A program made the position numbers and the translations under genes. Shown here piece by piece: positions 5,810-11,515 of a DNA stretch of 11,515 nt (position 1 is the stretch's first letter; every line of letters begins with the position of its first letter). The DNA lies in the NCBI GenBank assembly GCA_018715105.1, contig DVMG01000168.1, positions 1 through 11,515 on the forward strand, read 5' to 3'. The DNA comes from Candidatus Ventricola intestinavium (GTDB taxonomy: Bacteria; Bacillota; Clostridia; Christensenellales; Aristaeellaceae). The notes below the pieces were generated by a model that had not been told where the DNA came from, searched no databases, and worked only from the letters and a program-made list of their open reading frames with translations.

Positions 5810-7072
5810 ATGGGCATGACCATGACCCAGAAAATCCTCGCGCGGGCCGCGGGGGTGGAAAGCTGCCGTGCGGGCGAGCTGCTCATGTGCAAGCTGAACC
5901 TTGTGCTGGGCAACGATATCACCGCGCCCGTGGCGATCAACGAGTTTACGAAGATGGGCGCGACCCGGGTTTTTGACCCGGCGAAAATCGCGCTGATTCC
6001 GGATCACTTTGTCCCCAATAAGGACATTAAGTCCGCGACCATGGCCAAGCAGATGCGCGATTTTGCGCGCGAGCAGCACATCGAGCACTATTACGAGGTG
6101 GGGCGCGTGGGCATTGAGCACGCGCTGCTGCCGGAGCAGGGGCTCGTCGCGCCGGGCGAGGTCATCATCGGCGCGGACAGCCACACGTGCACATACGGGG
6201 CGGTGGGCGCTTTTTCCACCGGCGTGGGATCCACGGACATGGCCGTGGGCATGGCCACGGGCGAATGCTGGTTTAAGGTGCCGGAGGCGGTGAAGGTGGT
6301 GCTCACCGGCCGGCTGAAGCCCTGGGTCAGCGGCAAGGACATCATCCTGCACCTGATCGGGGAGATCGGCGTGGACGGCGCGCTCTATCAGTCCCTGGAA
6401 TTCTGCGGCGACGGCCTGAAGGAGATCGGCATGGACAGCCGCCTCACCATCGCCAACATGGCCATCGAGGCGGGCGCCAAGAACGGCATCTTCCCGGTGG
6501 ACGACGTGTGCCGCGCATATCTTGACGGCCGGGTGACGCGGGAATGGACCGCCTTTGAGCCGGATGCGGATGCCCTCTATGACCGCACCGTGGTCATCGA
6601 TCTGGATCAGCTGGATCTCACGGTTGCTCTGCCGCATCTGCCGGAAAACACAAAGCCCGCCGCCGCGTGCGGAGAGATGCCCATCGACCAGGTGGTCATC
6701 GGCAGCTGCACAAACGGCCGCATCAGCGACATGCGCATGGCCGCGCAGATTCTCAAGGGCCGCAAGGTGGATGAGCGCGTGCGCTGCATCGTCATCCCCG
6801 GCACGCAGCAGGTGGTCAAGGACTGCCTGGCCGAGGGCCTTGTCGACATCTTTGTCGACGCGGGCGCGATTTTCACCATGCCCACGTGCGGCCCGTGCCT
6901 GGGCGGCTTCTGCGGCGTGCTCGCAGACGGGGAACGCGCGGTTTCCACGACAAACCGCAATTTTGTGGGCCGCATGGGCCACACGGGCAGCGAGATCATT
7001 CTGGCCGGGCCGGCTGTTGCGGCGGCTTCCGCCGTGATGGGCCGCGTTGCCACGCCTGAGGAGGTGCTCTGA
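5810..7072 (+). CDS. leuC: 3-isopropylmalate dehydratase large subunit
   Basis: A 420-residue aconitase-superfamily protein that with LeuD converts 2-isopropylmalate to 3-isopropylmalate in leucine synthesis, in the cytoplasm. Visible are GADSHTCTYGAVGAFSTGVG (121-140) and the three ligands of the [4Fe-4S] cluster: C300 in IGSCTNGR, and C360 and C363 in PTCGPCLGG. The length fits the short (archaeal or clostridial) LeuC type rather than the roughly 470-residue enterobacterial one. The related homoaconitase-type large subunits are similar, but the leuD and leuB neighbours and the leucine T-box settle the role. The start is the ATG at 5810: AGGGAGG at 5795-5801 is 8 nt upstream, and an earlier in-frame start at 5705 would put the T-box terminator inside the gene. 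Expression is controlled by the T-box leader. Confidence 0.96.
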   Translation: MGMTMTQKILARAAGVESCRAGELLMCKLNLVLGNDITAPVAINEFTKMGATRVFDPAKIALIPDHFVPNKDIKSATMAKQMRDFAREQHIEHYYEVGRVGIEHALLPEQGLVAPGEVIIGADSHTCTYGAVGAFSTGVGSTDMAVGMATGECWFKVPEAVKVVLTGRLKPWVSGKDIILHLIGEIGVDGALYQSLEFCGDGLKEIGMDSRLTIANMAIEAGAKNGIFPVDDVCRAYLDGRVTREWTAFEPDADALYDRTVVIDLDQLDLTVALPHLPENTKPAAACGEMPIDQVVIGSCTNGRISDMRMAAQILKGRKVDERVRCIVIPGTQQVVKDCLAEGLVDIFVDAGAIFTMPTCGPCLGGFCGVLADGERAVSTTNRNFVGRMGHTGSEIILAGPAVAAASAVMGRVATPEEVL

Positions 7073-7074
7073 GG

Positions 7075-7575
7075 ATGAATGTGCAGTCTACCGTGATCAA
7101 ATACGGCGATCACGTCGATACGGATGTGATCATTCCCGCCCGCTATCTCAACACGACCGATCCGGCCGAACTGGCCTCTCACTGCATGGAGGATCTGGAT
7201 GCGGACTTTAAGCAGAAGAGCGCAAAGAGCCGCATCATCGTCGCGGGCCGCAACTTCGGCTGCGGCTCCTCGCGCGAGCATGCGCCCATCGCCATCAAGG
7301 AAAGCGGCATTCAGCTGGTGATTGCCGACAGCTTTGCCCGCATCTTCTACCGCAATGCGATTGACATCGGCCTGCCGATTATCGAGTGCCCGGCTGCGGC
7401 CGCCTCCATCCAGGAGGGAGACGAGGTGGCGGTGGATCTTGACACAGGAGCCATCGCCAATGTGACCACAGGCGAGCGGTTCACCGCCGCGCCGTTCCCG
7501 CCGTTTATTCAGGAGATCATCGCCTGCGGAGGGATTGCTTCCTACGTGCGCAGGAAAATGGAGGGACAGGCATGA
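7075..7575 (+). CDS. leuD: 3-isopropylmalate dehydratase small subunit
   Basis: A 166-residue swivelling-domain subunit that completes the active site with LeuC. Family marks are KYGDHVDTDVIIPARYL near the N-terminus, GRNFGCGSSREHAP (about 59-72), which forms the substrate-contacting loop, and ADSFARIFYRNAIDIGLP. The length is typical of the short-type LeuD paired with a 420-residue LeuC. Two nucleotides separate it from leuC, and its ribosome site GAGGAGGTG (7058-7066) lies within the leuC 3' end. Its stop overlaps the leuB start as ATGA (7572-7575), indicating translational coupling. Confidence 0.96.
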   Translation: MNVQSTVIKYGDHVDTDVIIPARYLNTTDPAELASHCMEDLDADFKQKSAKSRIIVAGRNFGCGSSREHAPIAIKESGIQLVIADSFARIFYRNAIDIGLPIIECPAAAASIQEGDEVAVDLDTGAIANVTTGERFTAAPFPPFIQEIIACGGIASYVRRKMEGQA

Positions 7576-8636
7576 AGGCGCGGATTGTCACGCTGCCGGG
7601 CGATTACATCGGGCCGGAGATCACCGCCCAGGCGGTGAAGGCGCTTGAGGCCGTCGCGGCAAAGTATGGCCATGAATTTCTCTTTGATGAGCGCAGGCTC
7701 GGCGGAGCGTCCATCGATGCATACGGCGTGCCGCTGACGGAGGAGACGCTTGCGGCCTGCAACGAGGCGGACGCGGTGCTCATGGGAAGCGTGGGCGGCC
7801 CCAAGTGGGACGGTGTGGAAGCCGCACGCAGGCCGGAAAAAGGGCTGCTTGCGCTGCGCAAGGGCATGGGGGTTTTTGCCAACCTGCGGCCGTGCACCAT
7901 TCACCCGCAGCTGTCCTCCGCCTGCCCGCTTCGGCCGGAGCTTCTCAAAGAGCCCATTGACATCCTGATCCTGCGCGAGCTGACGGGCGATATCTACTTC
8001 GGCCGCCGCTGGCGCGCGGAGGATGGGCGCAGCGCCACGGATGAGATGGCGTACTCCGCCATGGAGGTGGAGCGCCTTGCGCGCAAGGGCTTTGAGATGG
8101 CCGGGAAGCGCCGGGGCAGGCTCTGCTCGGTGGATAAGGCCAACGTGCTGGAATGCTCCCGCCTCTGGCGGGAGACGGTTGAGCGGCTTTCCGGCGAATA
8201 CCCGGACGTGGAAGTGACCTACATGTATGTGGACAACGCGGCCATGCAGCTCATCCTCCATCCCGCTCAGTTTGACGTGATGATCACCGGCAATCTTTTT
8301 GGCGACATCCTCTCCGACGAGAGCGCGGCCATTGCCGGCAGCCTGGGCATGATGCCTTCCGCCAGCCTGGGCAGCGGTACGCGCGGCCTGTATGAGCCGA
8401 TTCATGGATCCGCGCCCGATATTGCGGGACGGGACATCGCCAACCCGTTGGGAACCATCCTCTCCGGCGCGCTGCTGCTGCGCCACAGCCTGGGGCTGGA
8501 AAAAGAGGCCGCGGCGCTGGAGCGCGCCGTTGAACGCGTGCTGGATGAAGGATACCGCACCGCGGATATCCTCTCGCCGGGCATGAAGAAGGTCGGCTGC
8601 ACGCAGATGGGCGATCTGGTGGCAGCCCGGATCTGA
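7572..8636 (+). CDS. leuB: 3-isopropylmalate dehydrogenase
   Basis: A 354-residue enzyme that oxidises and decarboxylates 3-isopropylmalate to 4-methyl-2-oxopentanoate with NAD+, the last pathway-specific step of leucine synthesis. Supporting motifs are the N-terminal LPGDYIGPE, GSVGGPKWD, LRPCTIHPQL, the ELTGDIYFG loop with LeuB-type residues, the metal-binding signature NLFGDILSDESAAIAGSLGMMPSASLG, and the NAD loop GLYEPIHGSAPDIAGRDIANPLGTILS. Y occurs where most family members have G in GDGIGPE. The GGAGGG ribosome site (7560-7565) is 6 nt before the ATG, which overlaps the leuD stop. It is the last gene of the operon; a hairpin cluster follows. Confidence 0.96.
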   Translation: MKARIVTLPGDYIGPEITAQAVKALEAVAAKYGHEFLFDERRLGGASIDAYGVPLTEETLAACNEADAVLMGSVGGPKWDGVEAARRPEKGLLALRKGMGVFANLRPCTIHPQLSSACPLRPELLKEPIDILILRELTGDIYFGRRWRAEDGRSATDEMAYSAMEVERLARKGFEMAGKRRGRLCSVDKANVLECSRLWRETVERLSGEYPDVEVTYMYVDNAAMQLILHPAQFDVMITGNLFGDILSDESAAIAGSLGMMPSASLGSGTRGLYEPIHGSAPDIAGRDIANPLGTILSGALLLRHSLGLEKEAAALERAVERVLDEGYRTADILSPGMKKVGCTQMGDLVAARI

Positions 8637-8663
8637 AAGCGACGCATATGTCAGCAAAGAGAA

Positions 8664-8694
8664 GCGGTTTTCCCCCTTGCCTGGGGAAAACCGC
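8664..8694. terminator. Hairpin 1 after leuB (possible terminator)
   Basis: A perfect 12-bp stem, GCGGTTTTCCCC with GGGGAAAACCGC, and a 7-nt loop, starting 28 bp after the leuB stop. The plus-strand 3' side is CTCAGACC, with no T run, so on that strand it may work as a 3'-end stabiliser. On the minus strand it is followed by TTCTCTTTG, a moderate T-rich tail. Confidence 0.6.
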
Positions 8695-8714
8695 CTCAGA
8701 CCGTTGACAAAACG

Positions 8715-8741
8715 CTTTTCTCTCCCCGGAGGGGAGAAAAG
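8715..8741. other. Hairpin 2 in the leuB downstream region
   Basis: Stem CTTTTC/GAAAAG (8715-8720 with 8736-8741), a TC bulge, and inner stem TCCCC/GGGGA around a GGA loop. A TTTTT run appears only 10 nt later (8751-8755), so terminator function is uncertain. Confidence 0.5.
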
Positions 8742-8809
8742 GTTCCCATACTTTTTAGAGAAGCAACGCCTGGCACGGATGAAGGCGATGCATATGTCAG
8801 CAAAGAGAA

Positions 8810-8855
8810 GCGGTTTTTCCTCTCACCTGGGGAAAAACCGCCTCTTTCTTTTTGC
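8810..8855. terminator. Hairpin 3: terminator between leuB and the convergent membrane-protein gene
   Basis: Stem GCGGTTTTTCC (8810-8820) with GGAAAAACCGC (8831-8841), extendable by two pairs to a 6-nt loop. It is followed on the plus strand by CTCTTTCTTTTTG and on the minus strand by TTCTCTTTG. Its position between convergent genes fits a bidirectional terminator. Confidence 0.75.
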
Positions 8856-8883
8856 ACAGGGAAGAAGAAACGCGCGGGGCGCT

Positions 8884-10179
8884 TTAACCGCCTGACCGTG
8901 CCTGCGGCTCCTGTGCGGAAAAGCCGGGCCACAGCGCAGCCAGCGTGCACGCGGCAAACACCGCACAGCAGAGATTGCGGTAGGTGTAATAGGTGTGGTC
9001 AAAGGAATGGTTGGCCAGCAGAAGCGTCCAGACGAACGGCACGGCCATGGGGATGAGCAGCAGCAGAGCCCGCACATCCACGCGCATGCCCATGCGCCGC
9101 GCAGCACGCACACCGCACAGCAGGGAAACGCCTCCCGCGGCGGCCAAAATCAGCCGGTAGGAGGATTTGGCAAGCACGACGTCGAGATTCTGCATGAGCA
9201 CGCTGACGCGCGAAAACGATTCCCCGCCGGAGGAAGAAGACAGGCGCAGGGAGATCTGATCGCGCACGCCGGCGAGCAGATCGGGGCTGAATACGAGCGC
9301 GTTGATGCCCCACTTGAGCGCCCACATTCCGCCATAGCCTGCCGCCCAGGCGGCGCAGCAGAGCAGCGCCTCGCCCGCGAGGCGGCCGCCGGGCGCGCCC
9401 GCGCGCAGACGCAGGGCCAGCAGCAGCGTCAGCGGAAAACCGAGCACAGCCACGGGGAATGTCAGCAGATCCAGATAATTGGTGAGGATGCCGGTCAGGG
9501 CGAAAAAGGCGGGCATGCCCACGGCGAGGCCGATGCGCTCCTCCCAGGCGAGCAGCAGCGCGCAGGCGGTGAGCATCAGCAGCGATGCGGGCGCATACTG
9601 GATGCACACGCCCATCGCCGCCGGCATCATGACAAAATAGGCGGCCAGCATGCCGGGCAGAAGCGAGGCAAGGCCCCGGCGCGCCATCAGCAGCAGGACC
9701 AGGGCAAAAAGCCCCAGCTGCAGGGCCGACAGGAACATCTGAATGTTGGAAACGTTCATCACGCAGAGCAGCAGCCGCAGCGGCAGGGTGTAGCCATGCC
9801 AATAGCGGCTGTATGTCAGCCCGCCCGTGGGGGAGAGGCTGCCGTCCGCATAGGTGCAGTAGGCCTCCCAGGTGCTTTGGCCCTGCGCCGTGGGCAAGTC
9901 GGTGCGCGTGCCGCCAAATGCCTTTTGAAGCAGCCCCTCCTCGCCGGTATAGGCCGCCGTCTTGAGAATGAGCACGGAGGTATAGTTGTCAAGCTGCGCC
10001 GACTTGAAGCCGCCAATCAGCTGGGGTGTGCCGCCCTGCTCGCCCAGCATGGCCACCCCCTGCGCGGCATTTTGGCGCATGGTGCCGGTATCGATGAAAA
10101 ACGCGGCTACATTCGCCGCCGCACATAAAAGCACGGTGAGCAGAACCGCCAGCGCCGCGTGGAGGGCTTTTGTCTTCAT
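8884..10179 (-). CDS. Polytopic membrane protein, unknown function (possible GT-C-like fold)
   Basis: A 431-residue integral membrane protein. Residues 5-28 form an N-terminal membrane segment, followed by about 100 hydrophilic residues probably outside the cell, then roughly nine further hydrophobic segments (about 131-150, 153-166, 170-192, 197-212, 216-232, 240-258, 269-285, 342-356, 370-388, 402-417). Recognisable conserved-looking patches are LDNYTSVLILKTA (63-75), YSRYWHGYTLPLR (123-135) and NHSFDHTYYTYRN (390-402). I recall similar patches in unnamed clostridial membrane proteins. A large first extracytoplasmic loop plus many helices suggests a GT-C-type glycosyltransferase-like fold, but no defining catalytic motif can be assigned, so this is only a guess. 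The start ATG at 10179 has AGGA about 10 nt upstream, a weak SD. It is convergent with leuB. Confidence 0.8.
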   Translation of the reverse strand: MKTKALHAALAVLLTVLLCAAANVAAFFIDTGTMRQNAAQGVAMLGEQGGTPQLIGGFKSAQLDNYTSVLILKTAAYTGEEGLLQKAFGGTRTDLPTAQGQSTWEAYCTYADGSLSPTGGLTYSRYWHGYTLPLRLLLCVMNVSNIQMFLSALQLGLFALVLLLMARRGLASLLPGMLAAYFVMMPAAMGVCIQYAPASLLMLTACALLLAWEERIGLAVGMPAFFALTGILTNYLDLLTFPVAVLGFPLTLLLALRLRAGAPGGRLAGEALLCCAAWAAGYGGMWALKWGINALVFSPDLLAGVRDQISLRLSSSSGGESFSRVSVLMQNLDVVLAKSSYRLILAAAGGVSLLCGVRAARRMGMRVDVRALLLLIPMAVPFVWTLLLANHSFDHTYYTYRNLCCAVFAACTLAALWPGFSAQEPQARSGG

Positions 10180-10252
10180 GGCCGTTTTTTCCTGCTTTCT
10201 ATGTATAGATTTTATAGCCGGTCCAGAGCCCGAAGGCCGGTATCCGCACCGG

Positions 10253-10290
10253 ATCAGAGAGGTTTTTCCTTATCAGAGAGGTTTCTCCCG
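10253..10290. repeat. Tandem 19-bp repeat upstream of the membrane-protein gene
   Basis: ATCAGAGAGGTTTTTCCTT (10253-10271) is followed directly by ATCAGAGAGGTTTCTCCCG (10272-10290), 16 of 19 bases matching. It adjoins an inverted repeat CCGGT/ACCGG (10237-10252). It lies in the 166-bp gap between two minus-strand genes, about 75-110 bp before the membrane-protein start, where a promoter operator could be. A TATAAA -10-like box follows on the minus strand without a clear -35. Confidence 0.6.
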
Positions 10291-10345
10291 TCATGAATGA
10301 AACACGGCGTCCAGGGAAAGGTGCCTGCATCCGGCGGCAGAGGCG

Positions 10346-11017
10346 TTACCGGCGCGCGCGTTTCCTGCCGCGGGCGGGCCGGTTTTCGGCCTTCTCCCGG
10401 TAGGGATCGATCAGGCGGCGCCGGAGCACTTCTTCCCGCGCCAGAGAATAGCCAAAGAATCCCTCCGGCCTGCCCTGCAGGGGAAAGTATTCCCCGTGCG
10501 CATAGGCGACCAGGTTGGCCCGCGCCAGATGCAGGCTGCCATCCGGGTCAAACAGGCTGCTTCGCACGTAGACCTGCTCCACTTCGCACAAAAACAGGTC
10601 GTGTGAGCCCAGCGGGAGGCGCTGGCGGACACGGCAGCACAAAAACGCCGGGGCTTCCTCCAGCGCCGGGGCGGGAAAGCCCCCGATTTGGCGGGCATGC
10701 AGGCCCATGGCGGCAAATTTGTCCACATCCCGCCCGCTTTTGACGCCGCAGAAATCCGCGGCACGGCAAAGCGCACGGTCGATCAGATTCAGGCAGAACG
10801 CGCCGGACTGCGTGATCTGCGCGTGGGAGTGACGCTGCGGCCGGATGGACACGCTGATCATCGGCGGCGCACTGTTGACGACACCGGCCCAGGCTACCGT
10901 GATGAGATTATCCCGCGTAAAGCCCTCCTGCGTGCCCCGGCAGGACAGCATGACGGCTGGGATGGGGGAAAGAAAGGTCGTGGGCCCGATCGGGCGGAAA
11001 GACTCCGGATGAGCCAT
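10346..11017 (-). CDS. Flavin reductase-like FMN-binding protein (DIM6/NTAB type)
   Basis: A 223-residue protein of the flavin reductase-like family (PF01613, flavoredoxin type), normally a cytoplasmic FMN-binding dimer that reduces flavin or passes electrons to a partner. Supporting stretches are RDNLITVAWAGVVNSAPP (35-52), SVSIRPQRHSHAQI (55-68), the family box DFCGVKSGRDVDKFA (88-102), GSHDLFLCEVEQV (137-149) and YAHGEYFPL (172-180). After about residue 190 there is a basic tail ending RPARGRKRARR, unusual for the family. Six cysteines are scattered with no CxxC pair, so an iron-sulfur site is unlikely. The start ATG at 11017 is set by GGAGG at 11025-11029, 7 nt upstream. It is transcribed from its own promoter; no partner oxidoreductase is in the window, so the specific role is unknown. 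Confidence 0.88.
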   Translation of the reverse strand: MAHPESFRPIGPTTFLSPIPAVMLSCRGTQEGFTRDNLITVAWAGVVNSAPPMISVSIRPQRHSHAQITQSGAFCLNLIDRALCRAADFCGVKSGRDVDKFAAMGLHARQIGGFPAPALEEAPAFLCCRVRQRLPLGSHDLFLCEVEQVYVRSSLFDPDGSLHLARANLVAYAHGEYFPLQGRPEGFFGYSLAREEVLRRRLIDPYREKAENRPARGRKRARR

Positions 11018-11135
11018 GAGGATGCCTCCGAAAGCCCGGCGCAGGGGCGCGCCGGTTGATCACATAAATGGTCAGGGATGATCGAAAATTCCAATATCTG
11101 GAAAAAACGCCCTGCCCTTTCGTTTTTCCTTTTTT

Positions 11136-11164
11136 ATCATACATTCTTGGCGCTGGAAAATCAA
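11136..11164 (-). promoter_or_regulatory. Sigma-A promoter of the flavin reductase-like gene
   Basis: On the minus strand, TTGATT (11159-11164), a 17-bp spacer and TATGAT (11136-11141). Transcription should start near 11129, about 110 nt before the ATG at 11017, which is a long leader. The leader contains a near-perfect stem with arms at 11099-11108 and 11120-11128. Confidence 0.78.
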
Positions 11165-11242
11165 TAAAATATTTCCAGAGGCGGGAAGAAACGGATGCTC
11201 CTGTTCGTTATGTATGCATAAGACGCATAGGAGACCCCGCGG

Positions 11243-11271
11243 TTGCATAAAACCATAAAACATGATAAGAT
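11243..11271 (+). promoter_or_regulatory. Sigma-A promoter of the exported protein at the right edge
   Basis: TTGCAT (11243-11248), a 17-bp spacer and TAAGAT (11266-11271), with a TGA extension just before the -10. Transcription should start near 11278, about 37 nt before the ATG at 11315. Confidence 0.75.
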
Positions 11272-11314
11272 GGGGTCAGATATTCCGGGAAGAATGCATC
11301 ACGGAGGGAACGTT

Positions 11315-11515
11315 ATGAATGTCAACCGGTTAAAAGGAAAAAGGATGCTGGGGCTGTGCCTGCTCCTGCTGTGCATGGCGGCTGTGCCCGCGGCATGGGC
11401 GGAGGCGGTGCTGCTTGTGCCCCAATCCGCCACGGGCGATCCACTGCCTGCTGCGAAGATCACTTTCACGGATTCTTCGGCGTGGAAGGATATGATTGAG
11501 CTGTGGCTAAAGGGC
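11315..11515 (+). CDS. Exported protein, 5' end only (signal peptide)
   Basis: The gene runs off the right edge; 67 codons are visible. The N-terminus MNVNRLKGKRMLGLCLLLLC has a strongly basic head and a leucine-rich core, and PAAWA at 25-29 before EAVLL is a good signal peptidase I site. The cysteines in the core do not form a lipobox at the cleavage point. The visible mature part (EAVLLVPQSATGDPLPAAKI onward to DMIELWLKG) matches no family I can name; the stretch WKDMIELWLKG might be helical. GGAGGG at 11303-11308 is 6 nt before the ATG, and a good promoter lies upstream, so the start is secure. It is divergent from the flavin reductase-like gene. Confidence 0.85.
   Translation, partial: MNVNRLKGKRMLGLCLLLLCMAAVPAAWAEAVLLVPQSATGDPLPAAKITFTDSSAWKDMIELWLKG

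Larger units (their letters stand above)
8639..8846. repeat. Direct repeat, two copies 146 bp apart, each carrying a hairpin
   Basis: The block from GCGAYGCATATGTCAGCA through the hairpin to CCGCCTC occurs at about 8639-8697 and again at about 8785-8844. The first 30 or so bases differ at one position, while the hairpin loops have diverged. Between the copies lie a third, unrelated hairpin (8715-8741) and about 40 bp without visible structure. No coding signal is seen in 8637-8883. Confidence 0.85.

Noticed and set aside
5765..6982. 405-residue minus-strand open frame antisense to leuC
   Set aside because: GC-rich third positions suppress stops on the opposite strand; the composition is Ala/Arg/His-rich and LeuC motifs are unambiguous on the plus strand.
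8995..10128. 377-residue plus-strand open frame antisense to the membrane protein
   Set aside because: Very Gln/Gly/His-rich low-complexity protein without SD; the minus strand has clear membrane segments and a start with a ribosome site.
11099..11135. Plus-strand rho-independent terminator (A/T-rich stem followed by TTTTTT)
   Set aside because: No plus-strand gene lies upstream to need it and the stem outer part is A-T only; it is more likely part of the minus-strand leader.

Overview
The window looks like chromosomal DNA from a GC-rich member of the Clostridia (Firmicutes), probably a gut-type anaerobe. The reasons are strong AGGAGG-type ribosome sites before nearly every gene, sigma-A promoters close to consensus, a T-box riboswitch before leucine genes, and a small protein whose C-terminal motif resembles DUF6809. 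This assignment is inferred from gene style; no rRNA or other marker gene is present. I see no tRNA gene, insertion sequence, CRISPR array, integrase or phage structural gene.

Layout. (1) 1-139, minus strand: 5' end of a secreted or lipid-free exported protein, cut by the window edge. (2) 301-1491, minus strand: a serine hydrolase of the class C beta-lactamase/DD-peptidase fold. It is divergent from (3) 1696-3381, plus strand, a YtcJ-type metal-dependent amidohydrolase. (4) 3341-3634: three tandem 98-bp repeats that begin inside the last codons of the amidohydrolase, followed by a strong hairpin terminator usable from both strands. (5) 3724-4752, minus strand: 2-keto-3-deoxygluconate kinase (kdgK) with its own promoter. 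(6) 4985-5119, minus strand: a 44-aa protein resembling the C-terminal part of DUF6809. It faces (7) 5188-5484, plus strand, a small XRE-type HTH regulator, across a 68-bp spacer with two dyad-symmetric sites. (8) 5459-8636: the leucine operon. A near-consensus promoter sits on the end of the HTH gene, followed by a tRNA-Leu T-box leader with a CUC specifier, then leuC, leuD and leuB, which are tightly spaced or overlapping. (9) 8639-8846: three hairpins, the outer two being copies of one repeat, closing the leu operon against a convergent membrane-protein gene. (10) 8884-10179, minus strand: a polytopic membrane protein of unknown function. (11) 10346-11017, minus strand: a flavin reductase-like FMN protein with a roughly 110-nt leader. 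(12) 11315 to the window end, plus strand: start of another exported protein.

How the genes fit together. leuC, leuD and leuB supply the isomerisation and oxidation steps of leucine synthesis, and their leader should sense uncharged tRNA-Leu. leuA is not in the window. The other genes appear to be independently transcribed single-gene units with recognisable promoters. The least explained parts are the DUF6809-like/XRE pair with its inter-gene dyads, the 98-bp repeat that overlaps a stop codon, and the hairpin cluster after leuB.
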